A DNA stretch of 7,083 nt from positions 1-7,083 of the forward strand of contig NZ_JAHDJT010000069.1 of the NCBI RefSeq assembly GCF_023661085.1, in the 5' to 3' direction. A program made the translations under genes and the position numbers. Origin of the DNA: Wolbachia pipientis. Lineage in GTDB: Bacteria; Pseudomonadota; Alphaproteobacteria; Rickettsiales; Anaplasmataceae. The notes beneath the pieces were generated by a model. It saw nothing but the letters and a program-made list of their open reading frames with translations. It was not told the origin of the DNA and did not search any database. Shown one piece after another: positions 1 to 6,365 of this stretch (its first letter is position 1; each line of letters begins with the position of its first letter).

Positions 1-40
1 ATAGTTTATAGTTCTTATAAGTGATTTTACTATTTTGGCT

Positions 41-2173
41 CTAATCGTTGTAAACCCAAACATTTGGATTTTCTACAGGAATAACATCTCCATATTGTGG
101 TGATTTGTAATCAGTTGGTAAAATTTTCTCATAGATCGTAACTTCCTTGTTTAGCTGATGATCAAACACTTTGCTTCTTTTTTCCATGCCTTCAACACAA
201 AGTATTCCATATTTGGTCCTTGCTCCATTTTTGCCTTCTTTATTGAATTTAATATAACCTTTTGTAGCAAGAACATCAATACGATCACGAATGGAATGAT
301 TGCTACCAAGTCCTGCTTTATTTTCGAATAACTTACAAAATGAACTAGTTGTATACACATTTCCTTTCCGTGCTTCTTCGTAAATCAATTGTAAAATATT
401 ATCGTACCTACGTGAACGCTCTGCATCTAACTTTTGACCATAGTCTTTGTTTACAAGTCTTTGTGATTCATAATCCGTTGTATGCCAGCAATTATTCACT
501 TTATCAACGTATTTTGATGCAATAGCATGACCATTGCGTAACTCAAATATTAGCTGACGACAGCTTTGTTGTTCATTTGGTCTAAACATTATCATTCCTG
601 TAGTATAAAAACTTCGCAATGAACCAGCTCCACTAAAGCTTTGAAAGGGATCTTCTTCTAATGATTTCTTTTGAATCTTTTTTGTATGATGTACTAAAAT
701 AACCCCTGCATCTTGATTAGCCAGCTTTCTCAATTTACCAACCCTTTCTTGTAGAAAGAATAACATAGCATTGTTGTCATTTTCACTACTATTCTCGCCG
801 GCATCAAAAATATTGCGTAGTGGATCTATTGCTATTATATCAACTGCATTCGAGCCAAATGAACTTTCTATTTTATCTAAAATAATCTCTATACTATCAT
901 CATTTAGAAGTAACTCCACTTGTGGTGTAATAACTAAGTTATATCCAGCAATTTCAAGAAGTTCTTCATTTAGTTTAATCTGCTGAAGACGTTCACGCAT
1001 ATAGTGATAGCCAATTTCAGTTTGTAAGTAAAAGATTTTCAAAGGTCTTGTGGGCATCATGTTCAAAAATGGAACTCCTCCTGCCATATGTAATAACCAA
1101 GAAATAAGAAAATCACCTTTTCCAACCTTAGGTGCACCTGCAAACACCAATAGTCCTCCTGGAGTTAAAATTCTTGGAGCTATTATGTCTTTCGGCATTG
1201 GTGATTTATCGTTTAAATACTTTATTACTGGAATTGCTGAAAGTGAAATGCGACGCCCTGCTTTTTGAACTTTCGAGAATTCCTCGGTAGTTGATAGTTT
1301 TTTCACATATGGAACTTGAGGAATTGAAGATAAGAATTTTTCAACATTTATACCTTCTTTCACACAATCAGCAGCGTTCCAACCCTTTGGTTTATCTTTA
1401 GGTATTTCCAAAATGTAAAGTTCTTCAACTCCAAGACAAGTAAGTTTCATAGCAGATTTTTCAGCGTATTTCTTACCTGGTTCATCATTATCTGGCCAAA
1501 TAATCACATGTTTACCTTTGAGTGGTGTCCAATCTGTTTTATTTGGGTCTGCGTTTGCTCCAGACATTGCAGTTGTGGCAGTTATGCCTTTCTCTATCAG
1601 CGCTTCTGCACATTTTTCTCCTTCAACAAGAATAACTTTATCGGACTTCAAAATACCTGGAATATTATAGAGTGGTCTTATCTCTGGTACACTAAAGGTG
1701 GATTTTTTGATATCAAAAGGAAGATATCTCTTGCCACTATCATCATAACGATATACTCTAACAATAGCTTGGCCATTTTCATCGTAATAATCCCAATATG
1801 CAGTTGGACTACTTGAATTTTTGAAATGACCAAGCCATTCAGCTATAGAGTCCATTACTTCAGTAAACTCTGTTCTAGTACTTTTTCTATGCACTGCTCC
1901 CCAAAGATCAATTATATCTCCACCTTCTTTTGTTGCAAAATCGTGCCATAGTCCAGCTTCACTACCACTCAATTCTACTACTAGACTCTTTCCTTTATCA
2001 CCTTGTACATTGCCTACATAAAACTTATCACCACGAAAAATTCCTCTTGGTAATAGATATGAAAGGCATGATCTGATATTTAATAAAAGCTGAGCTTTTA
2101 GCTGTTCTTTTTCTAATAACGGTTTGTAATGTCCATGTGGAGCTGCTGTATTAAAATCACAATAGATATCCAT
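41..2173 (-). CDS. Phage TOPRIM-RepA primase-helicase with C-terminal winged helix
   Basis: Probable cytoplasmic replication protein joining priming and unwinding functions (710 aa). Domains in order: a region at about residues 22-112 shaped like a primase zinc-ribbon domain (ends GGDIIDLW) but without the cysteines; a TOPRIM domain at about 178-250 with VEGE (Glu184) and PDND (Asp228, Asp230); a RepA/AAA_25 RecA-fold ATPase at about 318-567 with Walker B IIAID (Asp450) and HHTKK (495-499); and a winged helix at about 586-661. Walker A is GAPKVGKG (346-353), where the last residue should be Ser or Thr, so ATP binding may be altered. The open frame extends to a TTG at 2185, but the ATG at 2173 is preferred because GGGGAA sits just upstream. 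It is the last gene of the minus-strand operon, 42 bases after the mid-length RepA paralogue. Such proteins are often annotated 'regulatory protein RepA'. Function is inferred from domains; the primase role is less certain than the ATPase fold. Confidence 0.88.
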   Translation of the reverse strand: MDIYCDFNTAAPHGHYKPLLEKEQLKAQLLLNIRSCLSYLLPRGIFRGDKFYVGNVQGDKGKSLVVELSGSEAGLWHDFATKEGGDIIDLWGAVHRKSTRTEFTEVMDSIAEWLGHFKNSSSPTAYWDYYDENGQAIVRVYRYDDSGKRYLPFDIKKSTFSVPEIRPLYNIPGILKSDKVILVEGEKCAEALIEKGITATTAMSGANADPNKTDWTPLKGKHVIIWPDNDEPGKKYAEKSAMKLTCLGVEELYILEIPKDKPKGWNAADCVKEGINVEKFLSSIPQVPYVKKLSTTEEFSKVQKAGRRISLSAIPVIKYLNDKSPMPKDIIAPRILTPGGLLVFAGAPKVGKGDFLISWLLHMAGGVPFLNMMPTRPLKIFYLQTEIGYHYMRERLQQIKLNEELLEIAGYNLVITPQVELLLNDDSIEIILDKIESSFGSNAVDIIAIDPLRNIFDAGENSSENDNNAMLFFLQERVGKLRKLANQDAGVILVHHTKKIQKKSLEEDPFQSFSGAGSLRSFYTTGMIMFRPNEQQSCRQLIFELRNGHAIASKYVDKVNNCWHTTDYESQRLVNKDYGQKLDAERSRRYDNILQLIYEEARKGNVYTTSSFCKLFENKAGLGSNHSIRDRIDVLATKGYIKFNKEGKNGARTKYGILCVEGMEKRSKVFDHQLNKEVTIYEKILPTDYKSPQYGDVIPVENPNVWVYND

Positions 2174-2177
2174 AAAA

Positions 2178-2183
2178 TTCCCC
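2178..2183 (-). promoter_or_regulatory. Ribosome binding site deciding the start of the primase-helicase gene
   Basis: The minus strand reads GGGGAATTTTATG, with the purine run ending five bases before the ATG at 2173. This supports that ATG over the in-frame TTG at 2185, which overlaps the purine run itself. Confidence 0.6.
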
Positions 2184-2215
2184 AATATATTTAAAATTTA
2201 ACTTATGAAATTCAA

Positions 2216-3415
2216 CTAAGCTGTTTTCCAGTGTCCGTTAACTTCACTGATGAATTTTGTTGGTATGGGTCTTCCATTTTTGAGTTCATACATTACTTGC
2301 AGAACATTTCTATGCTGACTAGGTTTAAATATTACTACTCCAGATGTATATAAACTTCTTAAAACATTAGCACCACTCAATGCTTGAAATGGATTCTTTT
2401 TTAACGTGGTTGTTGACACTTTTTTGGTGTAATGTGTAACTATTACTCCAGCCATAGGATTAGTGATAGAGCGTAGTTCATCAATACTATTTTGCAGAAA
2501 AGAGATCATACTCCTATAATCAAAAAGAGAGTCTATCACTATAAGATCAACTGTTTTTACATCGAGATTTTCCGACATAATTTCTTTTATTTTTTCCACA
2601 TTCAAAGTTAACTGTACTTTTTTAGTAATAACTAAGTTTTCTGTCCCTTCATCAAGGATTTTCTTGCTGATTCTTAGCTTCTGTAAGCGCTCCCTTATGT
2701 AATCATATTCCATTTCATCCTGTAGATAGAATATCTTAAGTGGCTTTGCAGGCTTCATACCAAGAAATGATACTCCAGCAGCTAAATGTACCAACATGGA
2801 AAGTAGAAAATTACTCTTTCCTATTTTAGGAGTTCCACCTATCACCAAAAGACCGCCTGGAGTTAAAATTCTTGGGCCTATTATATCTTTTGGCATTGGT
2901 GATTTATCATTTAAGTAATGCCTTGCTGAAAACGATGTAATTTTATGTTCTATTGTGTTTTCTTTAGTATTTAACCACTTCTTAGCGGAATTTATATCAC
3001 CTTTAACTAAAGTCCAAAGATCAATAATATCACCACTGATTCCTTTAGTAAAATTACGCCAATTTCCAGCTTCTTTACCCACTATTTTAACTGTAATCGT
3101 ATCCTCATCACAGTTACCAACATAAGTCCTCTCTCGATAAAAATTACCGTTTGGAATTAGGTAAGGTACACACTCCTTAATATTATCAATCAATAATCCT
3201 TTTATTTCCTTTCTCTGCATAAAACCCCCATACATACTTTTCATACGTTTAGAGCTGAGATTAGCTAGCTCACAAACAGTTTCAAAAGACTCTGAATCAA
3301 ACCATTTAATTGCTTCTTTCTTTAGCTCTAGATTTTTTCCTGCTGCATCTTTGATAGCTCTCTCAATTACAGCAATCCAGAGCTTCTCCTCGTCGTACTT
3401 CAAAACGGGACCCAA
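2216..3415 (-). CDS. Mid-length RepA-like ATPase with extra N-terminal domains, no TOPRIM
   Basis: A 399-aa paralogue of the large primase-helicase. Residues about 11-58 form a small helical domain (LWIAVIERAIKDAAG, then WFDSESFETVCELA) that I associate with short alphaproteobacterial prophage proteins. Residues about 66-150 match the cysteine-free primase-like N-domain of the large protein, ending SGDIIDLW. The TOPRIM domain is absent. Residues about 160-398 are a RepA/AAA_25 ATPase with intact Walker A (GTPKIGKS, 194-201) and Walker B (LIVID, Asp295). The loop after Walker B is about 15 residues shorter than in both paralogues, losing their ENDN segment, and HHTKK is THYTKK. The start is uncertain: TTG at 3415 (used here) has no clear ribosome site; TTG at 3403 overlaps the upstream stop as TTGA; ATG at 3220 follows GGGGGTTTT. 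Overlap with the upstream gene suggests translational coupling. Probably a diverged or regulatory helicase subunit. Confidence 0.8.
   Translation of the reverse strand: MGPVLKYDEEKLWIAVIERAIKDAAGKNLELKKEAIKWFDSESFETVCELANLSSKRMKSMYGGFMQRKEIKGLLIDNIKECVPYLIPNGNFYRERTYVGNCDEDTITVKIVGKEAGNWRNFTKGISGDIIDLWTLVKGDINSAKKWLNTKENTIEHKITSFSARHYLNDKSPMPKDIIGPRILTPGGLLVIGGTPKIGKSNFLLSMLVHLAAGVSFLGMKPAKPLKIFYLQDEMEYDYIRERLQKLRISKKILDEGTENLVITKKVQLTLNVEKIKEIMSENLDVKTVDLIVIDSLFDYRSMISFLQNSIDELRSITNPMAGVIVTHYTKKVSTTTLKKNPFQALSGANVLRSLYTSGVVIFKPSQHRNVLQVMYELKNGRPIPTKFISEVNGHWKTA
3225..3229 (-). promoter_or_regulatory. Possible internal ribosome binding site in the mid-length RepA-like gene
   Basis: GGGGG followed by TTTT and the ATG at 3220 (minus strand) closely resembles the start context of the large primase-helicase gene. 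Translation from here would give a 334-aa protein beginning exactly at the shared primase-like N-domain. It could be a real second start or the relic of an ancestral start before a 5' fusion. Confidence 0.35.
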
Positions 3416-3903
3416 TCAGATTCAATGCTATTGTTTTGTTCTGGAGTAACAACTGTAGCAATTCTGTTCCTGTCTCCGTATCTACTGTCGGCTTCAATAC
3501 CAACTTTTGCAGTAAACTCTAACCCGTTAAAATCAGCTATAGAGTTGATTTTTCTAGCAATAACTGCTTTCTCTGAAGTGTCATGTGCATGAATATTTCG
3601 TGCTGACTCCAAAATACTTCTAAGCATGGAACGACCAGATTCTCCCCAAGTATCTTCTCCTTCAACGCTTGCTTTGCCACTTTTTATACCAATTACTTGA
3701 AAAATCTTGCGTTTTGCATATGAACCTTCAGTGACAGTAAATTCAGCGTTTAAATAGATGCTGCCAGTAGTATAGCTTTTAGTGAACCAATTTTCATAAC
3801 CTCCAGGCTTTATTGCCATTTTTACCTTGACTATTGTACCTTTCGGTATTAAACTGCTTTGCAGTTTCGCGTTATTAAAATCAGTTAAAAAATCTGATAA
3901 CAT
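3400..3903 (-). CDS. Conserved phage protein, possible ssDNA-binding protein (SSB-like tip)
   Basis: A 167-aa protein of a type found in alphaproteobacterial prophages beside AAA_24 ATPases, similar in style to DUF669 proteins. Visible landmarks are the start MLSDFLTDFNNAK, a basic beta-rich stretch (GTIVKVKMAIKPGG, about 22-35), EFTVTEGSYAKRK (54-66), a GRS-LRSILESARNI helix (90-104) and a late YGDRNRIATVVTP strand (142-154). The C-terminus ESDWVPF resembles the bacterial SSB tip (DDDIPF), a docking peptide for partner proteins. With the Sak4-like ATPase two genes upstream, this suggests a single-stranded DNA-binding partner, but that is inference. The ATG at 3903 follows a good ribosome site (TAGGAGA). 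Its last codons overlap the start of the next gene, so the tip sequence and that start constrain each other. There is no signal peptide or membrane segment. Confidence 0.75.
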   Translation of the reverse strand: MLSDFLTDFNNAKLQSSLIPKGTIVKVKMAIKPGGYENWFTKSYTTGSIYLNAEFTVTEGSYAKRKIFQVIGIKSGKASVEGEDTWGESGRSMLRSILESARNIHAHDTSEKAVIARKINSIADFNGLEFTAKVGIEADSRYGDRNRIATVVTPEQNNSIESDWVPF

Positions 3904-3942
3904 ATTGTCTCCTATAAATTTATTGCAAAGTAAAAAAAAGAA

Positions 3943-4749
3943 TCAACTGCTCCATTGGTCTACAACTTTCCAACGACCATTTATCTTATCGACAAGCTTG
4001 CTTGCCACATGTTCACCATTTCGCAACTCAAATACTATTTGACGGGTAGTGCTTTCCTCATCATGAGCAAACATCACCATACCAGTACTATAAAATCCCC
4101 TAAAAGAACCAGCACCGCTTAATCCTTGAAATGGATCTTCTTCCAGCATCTTTTTCGATAATTTTTTTGTATGATGAGTGAGTACAATACAAGCATCTGG
4201 ATTGACAGCACTGCGTAGCTTTTCAAGAGTCTTTTGCAAAAAGAACAGCATAGCACTATTATCATTTTCATTTCCATACTCACTGCTAAAGATGTTACGC
4301 AATGGATCTATGGCTAAAACATCAGGTTTAAAGCGTTCTTTCACGATTTCCTTGATTTCACTTATTTCATCATGATTAAATGATAAGTGCACTTTTGGTG
4401 TAATGATTAAGTTGTTAGCAGCTATATTCACAAGTTCTTCATCAAGTTGAAGTCGTTGCAAACGTTCTTTCATATATTCATATTCAATTTCAGTTTGCAT
4501 GTAGAAGATCTTCAAAGGTCTACTCGGCGTCATACCAAGAAACGAAACTCCAGCAGCCATGTGGACAAGCCAAGAGATCAAAAAGTCACTTTTGCCGATT
4601 TTAGGTGGGCCACCCAGTACCAATAAACCTCTTTTAGTTAGAATTCTAGGGGAAATTATGTCCTCTGGTATTGGCGTTTGATCACTTAAATACTCCTTTA
4701 CGCTGAAAAAGGGGATTTTTTGACCGATATTGAAAAAGTTTTGTTCCAT
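3943..4749 (-). CDS. Short RepA-like AAA_25 ATPase
   Basis: A 268-aa protein that is essentially a stand-alone RecA-fold ATPase of the RepA/AAA_25 family, the family of the RSF1010 RepA hexameric helicase. Walker A is GPPKIGKS (47-54), Walker B is VLAID (Asp148), ENDN lies at 161-164, and THHTKK (191-196) corresponds to the sensor-like histidine motif. These are all canonical, unlike in the two longer paralogues downstream. By eye about two thirds of residues in the first 100 of the domain match the large TOPRIM-RepA protein. There is no N-domain, TOPRIM or winged helix, only a 15-residue leader. The ATG at 4749 follows GGAGAA (4755-4760), and the gene begins 20 bases after the Sak4-like gene. 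It probably acts as a replicative helicase or helicase subunit, perhaps mixing with its paralogues. Confidence 0.85.
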   Translation of the reverse strand: MEQNFFNIGQKIPFFSVKEYLSDQTPIPEDIISPRILTKRGLLVLGGPPKIGKSDFLISWLVHMAAGVSFLGMTPSRPLKIFYMQTEIEYEYMKERLQRLQLDEELVNIAANNLIITPKVHLSFNHDEISEIKEIVKERFKPDVLAIDPLRNIFSSEYGNENDNSAMLFFLQKTLEKLRSAVNPDACIVLTHHTKKLSKKMLEEDPFQGLSGAGSFRGFYSTGMVMFAHDEESTTRQIVFELRNGEHVASKLVDKINGRWKVVDQWSS

Positions 4750-4769
4750 AATTATTCTCCAATTTTTAA

Positions 4770-5573
4770 TTAAGCAATAGGAGCCAAAGTTTTGGCTTTA
4801 ATTTTCGCAAGCAATTTACCAAGATGCGGTTCTTCAACCATATTCAGGCAGCCACTGCGATCTTTAGCTGGATATCCCCAAGAATTAATCGTCTGACAGA
4901 TAAATGAACGTACCTCTGTGCCATCATCTTTCTTGAGGCCAACCATGCCGATTACTTCATCAACAATGCCGGGAATTTCACTAGCAGTTTTAGCCCCTTC
5001 ACATTGAGGCAGCCAAGTTGAACGATTGCAATCATCAAGATACTGACCTAATGTGCCAACTATGATGATGTCTTTATCCGGAATATGTTGAAACTGATTG
5101 AGCCAAGCCATCATTTCTTGAGCAAGTAATCCGTAAGCAGCTCTCATGTCTTGCTTTCCACTTCTCTCAGAAAAAGCTTCCGGTTGCATTTTTGCCCATA
5201 AGAGACAAAGACGTGATGCTACAGTGATGCTATCAATGAAAATACATCGATATTTAGAAAACTCTTCATTGTATTTACTTGATACGTGCTCATAGTGTCT
5301 TTGGCTATACGCTTGATCAGATTTTAGCGCAGGGTTTGGACCACCAATTAGGCAGGCAATATCCCGAGCTTGACTCCAAGTACGAACACTAATTGAATCT
5401 CCCTGCCAATCTTGAACAGCAAGCAGACCTGCTTCAAAGTCAAGACAAAGTGTTGGTTCACTTATAGTCTTTAAGAGGCTGGTTTTACCAATACCGTAAG
5501 GACCAAAAATTACTACTTTTATGCCTGTAGTTGTTTTCAATCTTTCATTATTGTTTAAAATTTTAAAAGTCAT
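4770..5573 (-). CDS. AAA_24 RecA-fold ATPase, Sak4-like phage recombination protein
   Basis: A 267-aa cytoplasmic P-loop ATPase with Walker A GPYGIGKTS (24-32) and Walker B RCIFIDS (109-115). Further conserved stretches are LDFEAGLLAVQDW (44-56), AAYGLLAQEMMAW (145-157), PGIVDEVIGM (201-210) and GYPAKDRSG (233-241). This pattern matches the AAA_24 proteins common in alphaproteobacterial prophages. The family includes the Sak4 group, in which a phage member is known to anneal single strands with help from its cognate SSB. Here it would promote single-strand annealing or recombination-linked replication, with the SSB-like protein two genes downstream as a candidate partner. The ATG at 5573 has GAGGTG six bases or so upstream. 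A 13-base motif shared with the plus-strand tail gene lies 23 bases upstream of the start. Length and motifs look complete. Confidence 0.85.
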   Translation of the reverse strand: MTFKILNNNERLKTTTGIKVVIFGPYGIGKTSLLKTISEPTLCLDFEAGLLAVQDWQGDSISVRTWSQARDIACLIGGPNPALKSDQAYSQRHYEHVSSKYNEEFSKYRCIFIDSITVASRLCLLWAKMQPEAFSERSGKQDMRAAYGLLAQEMMAWLNQFQHIPDKDIIIVGTLGQYLDDCNRSTWLPQCEGAKTASEIPGIVDEVIGMVGLKKDDGTEVRSFICQTINSWGYPAKDRSGCLNMVEEPHLGKLLAKIKAKTLAPIA

Positions 5574-5579
5574 TTATTC

Positions 5580-5585
5580 ACCTCA
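5580..5585 (-). promoter_or_regulatory. Ribosome binding site of the Sak4-like gene
   Basis: The minus strand reads GAGGTGAATAAATG, a good ribosome site at the usual spacing, which fixes the ATG at 5573. Confidence 0.6.
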
Positions 5586-5596
5586 ATGGTATATGT

Positions 5597-5609
5597 TATA
5601 TATTCAGGA
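5597..5609 (-). promoter_or_regulatory. Candidate promoter/operator motif, copy 1
   Basis: TCCTGAATATATA on the minus strand, ending 23 bases before the Sak4-like start. An identical 13-mer lies on the plus strand ending 28 bases before the tail-region gene. After two mismatches the match resumes with ATATA. It could be a promoter read by the phage sigma factor, or an operator. No independent evidence tells which. Confidence 0.4.
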
Positions 5610-5625
5610 AAGGTAGAATTTATGT

Positions 5626-6114
5626 TCAATTGTTCTTTTTGCCCTTGTAGTAGATGGAAGAGAGTTTTATACGTATTTTTCTTACCATAGTATTTAAAGT
5701 AGTTCTTGATATGTTGTTCATCTTAGCAACTTCATATAAGTTAAAGTACTTGAGTTGTTCGCATATCCTCTGCATCTTTCTTGGTAGCGTTGAAATCATG
5801 TAATCTACATCAGTACGTTTCGCTACTTCATTTTCAAAAGCTTCTGTTTTCTCAATATTGACGTAGTTATTAATATTGCGCTTCATACATAGTTGTTTCT
5901 CTAATAAGTTATTGGCACGACGTTCAGTTAATCTTGCTACAAAAGTGTTAAAGCTACCTTTACTTTTGTCATATCTATCAAGATAAGTCCAAATTTCACA
6001 GAAGAGTTCTTGCTCAAGATCTTCATGGGTTTCATGAGTAAAGCATTCAAAAAGTTTTAATCTCCTAGCTTGATACCGTATATTTTGAACAACTATGGCA
6101 GTTTTTAGTTTCAT
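5626..6114 (-). CDS. Small sigma-70-like RNA polymerase sigma factor of phage type
   Basis: A 162-aa protein with the two-domain layout of short (ECF-like) sigma factors. A region 2-like helix bundle lies at about 31-73 (EDLEQELFCEIW, then GSFNTFVARLTERRANNLL). A region 4-like helix-turn-helix lies at about 108-151 (TLPRKMQRICEQL, then LYEVAKMNNISRTTLN). Regions 1.1 and 3 are absent. The C-terminus is basic (YKGKKNN). The role would be to redirect host RNA polymerase to phage promoters. It is the first gene of the minus-strand operon and is divergent from the plus-strand tail region across a 251-base spacer, a natural place for a switch between early and late transcription. The ATG at 6114 follows AGGGAAAAG. 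Region 2 is diverged, so it could alternatively be a sigma-like DNA-binding regulator that does not initiate transcription. Confidence 0.75.
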   Translation of the reverse strand: MKLKTAIVVQNIRYQARRLKLFECFTHETHEDLEQELFCEIWTYLDRYDKSKGSFNTFVARLTERRANNLLEKQLCMKRNINNYVNIEKTEAFENEVAKRTDVDYMISTLPRKMQRICEQLKYFNLYEVAKMNNISRTTLNTMVRKIRIKLSSIYYKGKKNN

Positions 6115-6152
6115 AACTTTTCCCTAAAACAATTAATGCTTTAAGGATGAGA

Positions 6153-6162
6153 ACCTATAGGT
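6153..6162. promoter_or_regulatory. 10-base palindrome upstream of the sigma-like gene
   Basis: ACCTATAGGT is a perfect palindrome 38 bases upstream of the sigma-like start, partly overlapped by a second palindrome GTGCAC (6161-6166). It is a possible dimer binding site. With one copy and no known binder, this is only a candidate. Confidence 0.25.
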
Positions 6163-6189
6163 GCACTTTGTAGGACAGGGGCAAAAATA

Positions 6190-6271
6190 AATAATACAGA
6201 TGCAATTTTTAAACTACTGATATTCAATTACTTTTCTTCAAGAATAATACACATCCAAATTTAAATAATAC
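6190..6271. repeat. Imperfect direct repeats in the divergent intergenic region
   Basis: AATAATAC occurs at 6190-6197, 6243-6250 and 6264-6271. The first two copies extend into a longer imperfect match (6190-6213 and 6243-6265), both continuing with A-AT-CAA and ending TTTAAA, with about 20 of 24 positions the same. The repeats lie between the divergent sigma-like and tail-region genes and could be regulator or replication-initiator sites. The AT-rich background makes chance similarity possible. Confidence 0.4.
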
Positions 6272-6304
6272 TGCAACACAAAATTAGGCAAAAATTCATT
6301 TTTT

Positions 6305-6323
6305 TTGGACAAAAATTTTCCAA
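6305..6323. repeat. Imperfect inverted repeat
   Basis: TTGGA and TCCAA-like arms flank an A/T core (TTGG at 6305-6308, CCAA at 6320-6323, with AAAA and TTTT inside). It lies immediately upstream of the 13-base motif before the tail gene. It may be part of a promoter/operator, but the core is low complexity. Confidence 0.25.
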
Positions 6324-6324
6324 A

Positions 6325-6337
6325 TCCTGAATATATA
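6325..6337 (+). promoter_or_regulatory. Candidate promoter/operator motif, copy 2
   Basis: TCCTGAATATATA on the plus strand, identical to the minus-strand copy before the Sak4-like gene, followed by TTATATAA. The TATATT/TATTAT hexamers at 6334-6341 are passable -10 boxes. TGGACA at 6306-6311 looks like a -35 box, but the spacing is too long for a standard housekeeping promoter. Confidence 0.4.
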
Positions 6338-6365
6338 TTATATAAGCCTTTCAAACTCATCACAG

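Noticed and set aside
1..40. Terminator after the replication operon
   Set aside because: No stem-loop with a T-run is visible on the minus strand in these AT-rich 40 bases; the terminator may lie outside the window.
771..1816. Several short plus-strand open frames inside the primase-helicase gene
   Set aside because: They lie opposite strongly conserved TOPRIM and ATPase coding sequence and show no plausible protein pattern.
3827..4375. Plus-strand open frames across the SSB-like/short RepA genes (3827-4042 and 4178-4375)
   Set aside because: They are shadows of conserved minus-strand genes without recognisable domains.
6115..6365. CRISPR array or insertion-sequence end in the intergenic repeats
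   Set aside because: The repeats are few, imperfect and irregularly spaced, with no transposase gene or target-site duplication visible.
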